DNA from: Euryarchaeota archaeon UBA226
Lineage (GTDB): Archaea; Thermoplasmatota; Poseidoniia; Poseidoniales; Poseidoniaceae
DNA: 15,006 nucleotides
Assembly: GCA_002505935.1 (NCBI GenBank)
Contig: DAWL01000143.1
Span: forward strand, 208-15,213
Direction: 5' to 3'
How positions within the stretch are numbered: position 1 is the stretch's first letter; every line of letters begins with the position of its first letter. Both the position numbers and the translations under genes were made by a program. Shown one piece after another: positions 1 to 7,154 of this stretch. The notes beneath the pieces were generated by a model. The model saw only the letters and a program-made list of their open reading frames with translations, was not told the DNA's origin and ran no database searches.

Positions 1-99
1 CGTTTTGCCTACACCATATCACGCGAAGATATCTCAAGAGGTATGGACAAGGTTGAGGCTGTACTTGAACGGCTTCGCGCACAGGCTGCGGAGGATTGA
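1..99 (+). CDS. C-terminal end of a probable PLP-dependent aminotransferase (partial)
   Basis: An open frame enters from the left edge and stops with TGA at 97-99, giving 32 residues. The sequence RFAYTISREDISRGMDKVEA is typical of the C-terminal end of class I/II aminotransferases (aspartate/alanine type), where a strand of the form R-[IFL]-[SA]-[YFT] is followed by 'sxedIxxGmxrixxaL' and a terminal helix. Such enzymes transfer amino groups in the cytosol using pyridoxal phosphate. The catalytic lysine and the rest of the PLP site lie outside the window, so the substrate cannot be named. The next gene starts 34 bases downstream on the same strand and could share the transcript. The family call rests on this short tail only. 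Confidence 0.55.
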   Translation, partial: RFAYTISREDISRGMDKVEAVLERLRAQAAED

Positions 100-133
100 A
101 TAGAGGAATAACGGGTTTTGCAGGTGGAATGTC

Positions 134-754
134 ATGAGTACAACTGCCCTGCTTCTCTCGGTATTAGCAGTTTCAATAGGCGTAATTATCGGCCATCTCA
201 TTCCTCGCGTTCCAGCGATATTCATGTCACGTTTTTCTTTTTTCAATGCCGAGTTGCCACCACATCCCTCTCCGGTTCCAGTCAATGGACACTTGTTGGC
301 TAGAGTACTATTGATGCGAAATCTTCGAGTTCTTGGTTTGTTGTTGACCTTACTACCGTTCACTTTGGGATGGTTGGCAGTCTATGGTGCTCATTCACCA
401 TTTGGAGTGGGATTGATTCTTGGCTCTTCATGGACCATACTATCTTGGTTATTGCCCGAGGAATGGACACCACTCAAGCGTTGGCCGTGCAACCTTGCAG
501 TTGCCGAGCAATTGCAACTTCTCCGGAATGATAGTACTGATGAGGATAAGCGATGTTGTGCAGATCCAGAGATTATGTGGGAAGTTTCAGCCGTAAGATG
601 CACTTCCTGTCTGAAGTTGCTGTTGGACCTACCGCGTCCCGACCTCGGCCGTAAGCGAAGTGATGGTTGGATGTTAGGGTCACTCCGAGTATGGTTGTTG
701 GATGGTAACTCCCCATTGGGCAATGTTCCGGTAACTTCGGATGAGGAAGAGTAA
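134..754 (+). CDS. Unrecognised membrane protein with a cysteine-containing C-terminal domain
   Basis: This gene encodes 206 residues of no family I recognise. The ATG at 134 has AGGTGG at 122-127, six bases upstream, which supports this start. Three hydrophobic segments are visible: about residues 5-30, 58-85 and 87-107. The second and third form a hairpin. The remaining 100 or so residues are polar. They contain C141-C142 and C156-x2-C159, a spacing that could bind a metal as a small zinc-ribbon-like site, followed by a segment with paired tryptophans and an acidic end (TSDEEE). The stop codon at 752-754 directly abuts the stop of the convergent membrane protein gene. The gene may be co-transcribed with the aminotransferase upstream. 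Function is unknown; metal binding is inferred from spacing alone. Confidence 0.75.
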   Translation: MSTTALLLSVLAVSIGVIIGHLIPRVPAIFMSRFSFFNAELPPHPSPVPVNGHLLARVLLMRNLRVLGLLLTLLPFTLGWLAVYGAHSPFGVGLILGSSWTILSWLLPEEWTPLKRWPCNLAVAEQLQLLRNDSTDEDKRCCADPEIMWEVSAVRCTSCLKLLLDLPRPDLGRKRSDGWMLGSLRVWLLDGNSPLGNVPVTSDEEE

Positions 755-2020
755 TCAAATCTGTTCGAATTGTCTTGGCGGTCCATCGTCTAAATCATCA
801 GAGTGGTCTGAGGCAGGAACTGAATCTAGACTATCGCTGAGTGCAACTCCAAGTGTTCCGGGAAGAATTGCTGCAGCCCCTAAGGGGATGACTTCATCGA
901 GGAATCCTTTCTCTTCTTCTACTTCAGGTTCAGTTTCTGGTGGAGGGTTTTCTTCAGTTTCTTCTTGTCCTTCTGGCGCTTGCCAATCCTCATGTTTGTC
1001 CATCTTCATCCATGTTGGTAGGTCTCCAGAACCACCACCTAGGACACTGAGAGTTGTGAAGGCGGCAAGTGGCATGACTGCAAGAGCAGTCAATAGATCG
1101 AGGAAGGAGTTCTCTGGTACCGAACCTATTCCAAGCCAATCTTCGAAGATAGCCTTCTCGGCGGCGATACTGACCGCCAACTCCGGCCCTAACCAAGTGA
1201 CTACCACTAGGCTTGCTAAACGACCCAATAGCCACAGCACGAGAATCGGGGCCATCCAAGAAAGCCGAGTTATGGATATCAACCATCGTCGAGTAAAGGC
1301 AGCAACTGCGACATATCTGCGAGCATAGGTTGGGAATATGCGCATGACCATCGTCAAGATTACCAGATAGCAAACTAGTGCCCATTCAAGCAAGCGGTTA
1401 TCGTGTAGCCAATTCTCAGGCAATAACAACATCATGAGCAGCGGGACGATGACCAATAACAATTGGAATGGAATCGCTAAGAGGACCAATCCTCCATGAA
1501 TTGCTAACAATCCATGTCCTTGTTCAAGCCGGTCATTCACCATTCGCATCATCTTTCCATGCGGGGACTTTCTGTGCCTTATTCGCGCTAGTTCAACAAG
1601 ATGTGCGGATTTCCTGCCTCTAGACAACCTCACTGCTTTGGCCCAGCCCCCATTTTCGGTTATCCAAATGGGGCTGAAACCTCCGAATATCAATGCAAGA
1701 CTGAGGGCTAGCATGCCATAAGCGATAGAGGCCGAAATGATCCATGGAATCATATGACTTTCAAAATTGATTGAGAAGCCTTCATCGGTGGATTGGAAAC
1801 TGAAGAGGTAGGTAATCGAGAATGCTGCAATTGGTGTTAGTAAGACCTGACCCAATGCGACCCCTGTCAACCAGAGGCGAGCGATGAATGGGCTTCGGGT
1901 CTGGCTCACGGAGTTCTGGCCACATATCGAAAGAAAGTGATTGCCCTTGTCAAAAGGCCAAAGGTGGCGATTCTGAAGGGAGAAGAAAGTAGCGGATTCG
2001 GCCCCTAAGGGGCCGTACAT
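755..2020 (-). CDS. Unrecognised multi-pass membrane protein with acidic C-terminal tail
   Basis: This is a long minus-strand frame that I do not recognise. From the ATG at 2018-2020 it encodes 421 residues. An in-frame TTG at 2048-2050 would add ten but has no Shine-Dalgarno and would leave only about ten bases to the divergent gene; an AAGGA lies upstream of the ATG. At least six strongly hydrophobic segments are visible. They include a long pair around 'GGLVLLAIPFQLLLVIVPLL' and another around 'MAPILVLWLLGRLASLVVV'. Basic loops such as LSRGRKSAHLVELARIRHRK lie between them. After the last clear segment comes a Glu/Pro-rich stretch and a short hydrophobic segment (AAAILPGTLGVALSD), then an acidic tail rich in Ser and Asp. 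No transporter or enzyme motif is evident. Its stop abuts that of the neighbouring plus-strand membrane protein gene. Confidence 0.75.
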   Translation of the reverse strand: MYGPLGAESATFFSLQNRHLWPFDKGNHFLSICGQNSVSQTRSPFIARLWLTGVALGQVLLTPIAAFSITYLFSFQSTDEGFSINFESHMIPWIISASIAYGMLALSLALIFGGFSPIWITENGGWAKAVRLSRGRKSAHLVELARIRHRKSPHGKMMRMVNDRLEQGHGLLAIHGGLVLLAIPFQLLLVIVPLLMMLLLPENWLHDNRLLEWALVCYLVILTMVMRIFPTYARRYVAVAAFTRRWLISITRLSWMAPILVLWLLGRLASLVVVTWLGPELAVSIAAEKAIFEDWLGIGSVPENSFLDLLTALAVMPLAAFTTLSVLGGGSGDLPTWMKMDKHEDWQAPEGQEETEENPPPETEPEVEEEKGFLDEVIPLGAAAILPGTLGVALSDSLDSVPASDHSDDLDDGPPRQFEQI

Positions 2021-2068
2021 CAATCGCGCATCCTTAAGTGAGGTTCTCAAGTCGAAGGTTTGGTTACC

Positions 2069-5000
2069 GTGCGAAGCGTCCGTATATCCTCCGTTGTCAT
2101 TCTCTTTCTGATGCTGTTCAATACTGCCTCAACCACGTTAAGCAATGATGCTGCTTCCCAAGCATCTGCCCGAGGTGGTAGCAACGATGATTTCTCAGTA
2201 ACTGCCATCAGCATAACTAACGATTCATTTTCTCCATCGATGTGGTATCAAGGCGATGGAACCCCTGTCGAATATGTCTTCAAGGGAGATACTGTTCCGA
2301 TTGAAGTAACCGTCAAGCGAAGCGGAAGCAGTTTCAACCCTGCCAAAGGAGAAGTGACCGTCGAGGTCGTACACCCCATTGGTTTTGTCGCATGGTCGAG
2401 CAACTGGACCACTCCGGATATGTACGGAGGACAGACTGAGTCCAGCGAATTCACATGGACGGCTGATACCGCACACAGCATTCTCAATGGTTCAGATCTT
2501 GAGGGAGGAATGATTCTACGTGCTTCGGTTTTCTTTTTCGCCGATAACAGAAATGAAAACGATGTATTCAACAAGACTGTTCCCGTTGCATACACTAGCG
2601 ATTTGATGGATGGAACTTCATTGACGGCGGATGTCAATACCATGCTTCCGTTCAGATACCCAGCAGGTGGCGGTGATGCCAACGGTGCAGGATCTTGGGA
2701 TGTGGATGAGTCCGATGCTTCAGTTGGAAGTTCTCATTGGCGCCATTCAACACCTGGTAGCAACTATCCTTCCAATGCCTTTGACAGGTTGGTATGGGGA
2801 TTCTTCCCATCTAGTCAGAATTGTGGTAATGCTCACCATGAAGGTGGTGCAGTCAATGTCTACAACTACTTTTACTGTAAGAATGTAATACCTTCTCTCG
2901 ATTTGGTCTCAGTTCAATTCCATGCTTCAGCATGGGGAGTAATTAGCAGTGGTGATGATGTTGCTTTGGAACTTTGGAGAAGTGGAGGCGTAAGTGTTAG
3001 GCACAATTTCACCACAGCAACTCCGGCTATTGCAACCGGTCAGGGGCAATGGACGAATCTTTCTTGGGACCCTACCGATCAACTTGGGGGTCATTCTTGG
3101 TACGCAGGCATTCTCTTCCACAGCGACAACAGTATGGCTGCGGAAGGCTACCATGTCGATGACTGGATTGTCTTTGCAGTTGAAAAGGTGAGTGAATACA
3201 CTCTAGATGTTCATTGTGACGATCCCGAGGCAGGATTTACTGCGGTACCAAACGAGGTTGTAAGTCTGCATTGTATGGTGACCAATAATGGATATTCACC
3301 GGCCGTCATTGTTGTTGATACTAACATTTCTAATGAAACTTGGATGGACTATGCTAACCCTATGTTGCGAATCGATTCCATTCACCCTTCCAATCGTGGT
3401 ATGAATGTGCAGTTGCCTTCGATTCCTGCAGGGAACACTACAGAGATGTGGATTAATCTCTCAGTGCCTGCAGGTGCAGCAGTTCAGCAACAGACATGGA
3501 ATGTCACTTGGTCGGATGGTAGTTCTCAGAAACTCGGAGTGCTCGGAAGTCGGACTATGTCTGTAGCAGTCACTGAACAGTATGGAGTTTCACTCCAATC
3601 ATCTACTCCACTAATTGCAGACGTATTGCTGCCTGGTGAGAGCGGAATCATTCCGATGCGCTTGCAGAACACTGGTAACAAGATAGCCATCTTCAATCTT
3701 GCAGCTTCGTTTTCCGATCCTTCTTGGTCGGCTACTTTCACAAATATGACTGGGGCATCGTTCTTGCCCATAACAATGGATGTTGGTGAAAGTGTGGATT
3801 TCCTTGTCAACGTCTCTGTATCCAGTTTAGCCGCACCTGACAATTACTCTTTCTCGGTCAGAGCAATTTGCACAACTTGTGCTACTTCTGTATCGGGCAA
3901 TGATGTTTTGATTCGTCAAATCCAAGTTCCTGCAATGCGTTCTGTGGAGATCGCTTCAGAGAGTATCGCAATATCTGCTCCAGCAGATGCGGTCACTTTG
4001 CGTATTCCTCTAGAGGTCAAGAATCTTGGAAATGATGACGAAGTATTCGATTTGGTTTTGACTCAATCTAACAACCTACTGATGGCTTCCTTGAGTACTG
4101 ATCTCACTGGAACAATAGGTGCTTGGGACGATACTTTCCTGATGGAGTTGGTTCTTCCGATGCCGCGTTACCTTCCTCCTGGATTATACAGTGCTTCAGT
4201 GAGGGCAATCTCTCAGGACGATGTATCTGTGTGGGATAGTGTAACTATCTCAGTGACCGTAGAAGAGACCGCTGGTGCTGAAGTGATGGCAGATCAGCCA
4301 GACCAGTCATATGTCCCAGGTGGGGCTGCTGATTCGGTAAGGTTTGAGATTCGAAATGAAGGTAATCAAATCGATAGTTTCGAGTTGTCACTAGAGACAG
4401 GAGATGGGATGAATGCCGAGTTTGAAGGATTGAATGGAGGAGTTACTCCAATGATTTCCCCTAGCGCATCACATAACGTCACTATTCGATTTACTTTTGA
4501 TCAAAACGCAGGAGGCCAGATACCACTCAAGGTTATTGCTACCAGCACCAATGACGACGATGTGGAGAGTGAAGGAGAAATCGTCTTCCCAGTTGGGTCT
4601 CAAGGTTGGTTGCGTTTGACTGCAACAGAAGATTTGGTCATCGATTCAGCTGGCACCTATGAGACTGTGTTGACATTGCGAAATCAATACACCGAAATGC
4701 AAACTGTCACCATCGATGTGGAACAGGGCTCTTCCTCTACTTGGTATAGGGCAAGTTCTGACTCCGAATCTGCTCCTTTGACTATCCAAGAGGGTCGCGA
4801 GAGAATGATTACTGTCAAGGTGGTCATTACAGAGACAAGCCTACTGAATCTGAATGATGACGAGTTAGTGACTACCTTTGAGGTATGGGCGAGATCAAAT
4901 ACCCTTTCTGATTCCACTAATGCAACCATCAAGGTCACTCTAAGTTCTTCATCTTCAGGCGATAAAGGTAGTACTGATGCAGCATCAGAAGATGCTAGTT

Positions 5001-5392
5001 CAGGAGGCTCTGTTGTCATGGACATCGGAATCTGGGTTGTAGGTATCGCCATTATCGGTTTCTTGATCGTATTCTTGGTCCGAGTTATGTTTGAGGCTGA
5101 GGAAGAAGAGTCTTCTCCTTGGGATACTGAAGAGTATGAGAGTAGCATAGCGGCTCAGTATGGTGCTGTACCTGCTGCTCCGGAGGTGCCTTCCGCTCCC
5201 GATGTCTCTTCGTTCGCCCCTCCCGCATCTACTCCTCCCGTGATTCCAGCGTCCGCTCCTCCTGTGGTAGAGCCCGCAGCACCTGCTGTGGCCGATGGAG
5301 TACCTCCTCTACCTGCTGCCGGATTGCCCGAAGGCTGGACTATGGAACAGTGGACTCACTATGGAGCGCAGTGGTTGGAGAAGAACTCCTGA
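2069..5392 (+). CDS. Large secreted/surface protein with MAM-like domain, Ig-like repeats, C-terminal anchor and GWTMEQW tail
   Basis: From the GTG at 2069 this encodes 1107 residues; a TTG at 2060 would add three. AAGG at 2055-2058 fits the GTG better. The N-terminus is a signal peptide (VRISSVVILFLMLF). Around residues 212-380 is a beta-sandwich region ending in GYHVDDWIVF (360-369), resembling the 'G-x-x-[IV]-D-D-[IVW]' end of MAM/immune-inhibitor-A-type domains. About five Ig-like repeats of the CARDB/NEW3 type follow, starting near 393, 521, 637, 748 and 858 and marked by 'N-x-G-[NY]' turns (NTGN, NLGN, NEGN). I count about 16 N-glycosylation sequons, all before a single membrane helix at about 987-1009. 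The inside tail is acidic, then Pro/Ala-rich, and ends with GWTMEQWTHYGAQWL. It is probably a membrane-anchored cell-surface glycoprotein. The ligand is unknown. No catalytic protease motif is seen. Confidence 0.85.
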   Translation: MRSVRISSVVILFLMLFNTASTTLSNDAASQASARGGSNDDFSVTAISITNDSFSPSMWYQGDGTPVEYVFKGDTVPIEVTVKRSGSSFNPAKGEVTVEVVHPIGFVAWSSNWTTPDMYGGQTESSEFTWTADTAHSILNGSDLEGGMILRASVFFFADNRNENDVFNKTVPVAYTSDLMDGTSLTADVNTMLPFRYPAGGGDANGAGSWDVDESDASVGSSHWRHSTPGSNYPSNAFDRLVWGFFPSSQNCGNAHHEGGAVNVYNYFYCKNVIPSLDLVSVQFHASAWGVISSGDDVALELWRSGGVSVRHNFTTATPAIATGQGQWTNLSWDPTDQLGGHSWYAGILFHSDNSMAAEGYHVDDWIVFAVEKVSEYTLDVHCDDPEAGFTAVPNEVVSLHCMVTNNGYSPAVIVVDTNISNETWMDYANPMLRIDSIHPSNRGMNVQLPSIPAGNTTEMWINLSVPAGAAVQQQTWNVTWSDGSSQKLGVLGSRTMSVAVTEQYGVSLQSSTPLIADVLLPGESGIIPMRLQNTGNKIAIFNLAASFSDPSWSATFTNMTGASFLPITMDVGESVDFLVNVSVSSLAAPDNYSFSVRAICTTCATSVSGNDVLIRQIQVPAMRSVEIASESIAISAPADAVTLRIPLEVKNLGNDDEVFDLVLTQSNNLLMASLSTDLTGTIGAWDDTFLMELVLPMPRYLPPGLYSASVRAISQDDVSVWDSVTISVTVEETAGAEVMADQPDQSYVPGGAADSVRFEIRNEGNQIDSFELSLETGDGMNAEFEGLNGGVTPMISPSASHNVTIRFTFDQNAGGQIPLKVIATSTNDDDVESEGEIVFPVGSQGWLRLTATEDLVIDSAGTYETVLTLRNQYTEMQTVTIDVEQGSSSTWYRASSDSESAPLTIQEGRERMITVKVVITETSLLNLNDDELVTTFEVWARSNTLSDSTNATIKVTLSSSSSGDKGSTDAASEDASSGGSVVMDIGIWVVGIAIIGFLIVFLVRVMFEAEEEESSPWDTEEYESSIAAQYGAVPAAPEVPSAPDVSSFAPPASTPPVIPASAPPVVEPAAPAVADGVPPLPAAGLPEGWTMEQWTHYGAQWLEKNS

Positions 5393-5443
5393 TACGATGG
5401 ATTGAAACATGGCGCCCTTTCCGTGCCCACGCAGGTGATAGAT

Positions 5444-7057
5444 ATGTACACAGGTGGACAACAACCAATCTTCATTCTCAAGGAAGGAACAACCCGTAGT
5501 CGTGGACGCGGTGCTCAGAGTAACAATATTGCTGCGGCAAAGGCTGTAGCCGATGCTGTACGTAGCACTCTAGGTCCCAAGGGAATGGACAAGATGATGG
5601 TGGACAGCATGGGTGATGTTGTAATCACCAATGATGGTGCGACAATACTCAAGGAGATGGATATTGAGCACCCTGCTGCCAAGATGATTATCGAGGTGGC
5701 CAAGACTCAGGAACAGCATTGCTTCGATGGAACCACCACCGCAGTGGTAATCGCTGGAGAACTCCTCAAGCGTAGCGAGGATTTGATTGAGCAGAATGTC
5801 CACCCTACGGTGATTTGTGAAGGATTCCGTCTTGCGGCTGAACGCGCTATCTCTTTGCTAGAGACTCATGGTATCTCAACCGCTGACGATGTCAATTTCC
5901 TGCATGAAGTCGCAAAGACTGCATTGACGGGAAAGAGTGCAGGAGCAGTGAAGGCATTCCTAGCTGATATTTGCGTCAATGCTGTTCAGGCGGTAGGAAT
6001 CGAGGAAAACGGAGATCGTATGGTCGACCTCGATGATATCAAGGTCGAGAAGAAGCAGGGTGGTTCGATCAAGGACAGCACCTTGGTAGATGGAATAATC
6101 CTCGATAAAGAGAGGGTCCATTCTGGAATGCCAAGAAGCGTCGATTCAGCCAAGGTTGCATTGATTAATTCGGCTATCGAAGTCAAGAAGACAGAGGTAG
6201 ATGCTAAGATTCAGATTACCGACCCCACGCAATTGGCTAGTTTCCTTGAGGAAGAGGAGAATTTCTTGCGAGGTCTAGTTGAGAAGATACAGGCAGCAGG
6301 GGCCAATGTGGTCATTTGTCAGAAGGGAATAGATGACCTTGCACAGCATTACTTGTCTAAGTCCGGACTATTTGCAATTCGCCGCGCCAAGAAGAGCGAC
6401 ATGGAAGCCTTAGCCAAGGCTACCGGCGGTAGAATAGTGACCAACCTAGACGATTTGTCCGCTTCAGACCTCGGGGTTGCCAGCAAGGTGGAAGAGAGGA
6501 AGATTGGTGATTCGGATATGACCTTCGTCACAGGTTGTACAGAAGCCAAGAGCGTATCCGTCCTTCTGCGAGGAGGAACCGACCATGTTGTAGATGAAAT
6601 TCGCAGAGCATTTGACGATGCAGTGGGTGTTGTTAGTGTAGCATGGGAGGATGGAATGGTGCTGACAGGAGGAGGTAGTGTGATGGCTGCCTTGTCTCGT
6701 GAATTGCGCACTTTTGCCGAGGGAGTAGGCGGACGTGAACAGATGGCCATCGAAGCCTTTGCCAGTGCTTTGGAAGTCATTCCGCGCACTCTTGCTGAGA
6801 ATGCGGGATTGGATCCAGTCAATACCATCATCGAGTTGCGAAAGTCTCACTCGGACGGAGACTCTCATTCGGGAATCAATGTTGACGAAGGTGGGGTGAA
6901 GAACATGCTAGATGCTAATGTTCTCGAGCCACTTCGAGTGGTCGAACAGGCGATTCAGAGTGCTACTGAGACCGCAGTCATGATTCTCAGAATTGATGAT
7001 GTAATCTCGAGTAAGTCGGTCTCGATGGACGAGATGGCTGATGGATTCGATATGTGA
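5444..7057 (+). CDS. thsA: Thermosome subunit (archaeal group II chaperonin, HSP60/CCT family)
   Basis: This ATP-driven cytosolic double-ring chaperonin subunit folds proteins without a GroES co-chaperonin. The ATG at 5444 has AGGTGAT at 5433-5439; an upstream in-frame TTG at 5402 lacks a Shine-Dalgarno and would give a non-family extension. The product is 537 residues, normal for the family. Recognisable elements are TLGPKGMDKMMVD and NDGATILKEM in the N-terminal equatorial ATP site, DGTTTAVV at 95-102, an apical domain around 'RRAKKSDMEALAKATGGRIV', and GGGSVMAALS plus LRIDDVISS in the C-terminal equatorial domain. Two oddities stand out. The residue before the catalytic-loop Asp95 is Phe94 where the family has Gly (GDGTT). 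There is also no Gly/Met-rich C-terminal tail. It lies 51 bases behind the surface protein gene on the same strand. The family is certain; the subunit letter is arbitrary. Confidence 0.96.
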   Translation: MYTGGQQPIFILKEGTTRSRGRGAQSNNIAAAKAVADAVRSTLGPKGMDKMMVDSMGDVVITNDGATILKEMDIEHPAAKMIIEVAKTQEQHCFDGTTTAVVIAGELLKRSEDLIEQNVHPTVICEGFRLAAERAISLLETHGISTADDVNFLHEVAKTALTGKSAGAVKAFLADICVNAVQAVGIEENGDRMVDLDDIKVEKKQGGSIKDSTLVDGIILDKERVHSGMPRSVDSAKVALINSAIEVKKTEVDAKIQITDPTQLASFLEEEENFLRGLVEKIQAAGANVVICQKGIDDLAQHYLSKSGLFAIRRAKKSDMEALAKATGGRIVTNLDDLSASDLGVASKVEERKIGDSDMTFVTGCTEAKSVSVLLRGGTDHVVDEIRRAFDDAVGVVSVAWEDGMVLTGGGSVMAALSRELRTFAEGVGGREQMAIEAFASALEVIPRTLAENAGLDPVNTIIELRKSHSDGDSHSGINVDEGGVKNMLDANVLEPLRVVEQAIQSATETAVMILRIDDVISSKSVSMDEMADGFDM

Positions 7058-7059
7058 TT

Positions 7060-7080
7060 TCATTGCCCCTATGGCAATGA
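7060..7080 (+). repeat. Inverted repeat (8-bp stem, 5-base loop) just after the thermosome stop
   Basis: TCATTGCC at 7060-7067 and GGCAATGA at 7073-7080 are perfect reverse complements around the loop CCTAT. It begins three bases after the thermosome stop codon. It could be a transcript-end or mRNA-stability hairpin. No T-run follows, so a classical archaeal oligo-T terminator is not shown. Confidence 0.4.
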
Positions 7081-7102
7081 TGGCCTGCATACCTTCAAAG
7101 AC

Positions 7103-7124
7103 CGAAGCCGAGTCCCTTGCTTCG
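7103..7124 (+). repeat. Inverted repeat (6-bp stem, 10-base loop) in the leader of the ferredoxin-flavodoxin fusion
   Basis: CGAAGC at 7103-7108 pairs perfectly with GCTTCG at 7119-7124. It is the middle one of three inverted repeats packed between the thermosome and the fusion gene. A DNA-binding site or an RNA hairpin would look alike from sequence. Confidence 0.3.
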
Positions 7125-7125
7125 C

Positions 7126-7142
7126 CGATACCGTAGGTATCG
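7126..7142 (+). promoter_or_regulatory. Perfect inverted repeat directly before the Shine-Dalgarno of the fusion gene
   Basis: CGATACC (7126-7132) and GGTATCG (7136-7142) form a 7-bp stem around GTA. The Shine-Dalgarno AGGTGA begins at 7144, two bases after the stem, and the ATG is at 7155. This position suits an operator for a dimeric regulator or a hairpin that affects ribosome access. Which of these it is cannot be told from sequence. Confidence 0.4.
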
Positions 7143-7154
7143 CAGGTGAATCTG

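Noticed and set aside
34..363. Minus-strand open frame of 109 codons over the left end
   Set aside because: It overlaps antisense both the aminotransferase end and the membrane protein gene with its good Shine-Dalgarno.
741..1328. Plus-strand open frame of 195 codons opposite the membrane protein gene
   Set aside because: It is a Ser/Pro/Arg-rich antisense shadow of the hydrophobic minus-strand gene, which has clear membrane segments.
879..2014. Two near-palindromes CCCCTAAGGGG (about 879-893 and 2000-2014) near both ends of the minus-strand membrane protein gene
   Set aside because: Both encode Pro-Leu-Gly in the reading frame and share no flanking sequence, so they are probably chance codon runs rather than a mobile element boundary.
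5402..5443. Upstream TTG start for the thermosome
   Set aside because: The added 14 residues do not resemble the family. The ATG at 5444 has AGGTGAT at the right distance.
7058..7145. Possible tRNA in the hairpin-rich spacer after the thermosome
   Set aside because: There is no acceptor pairing or usable T-arm. The TTCAAAG stretch lacks flanking complementary stems.
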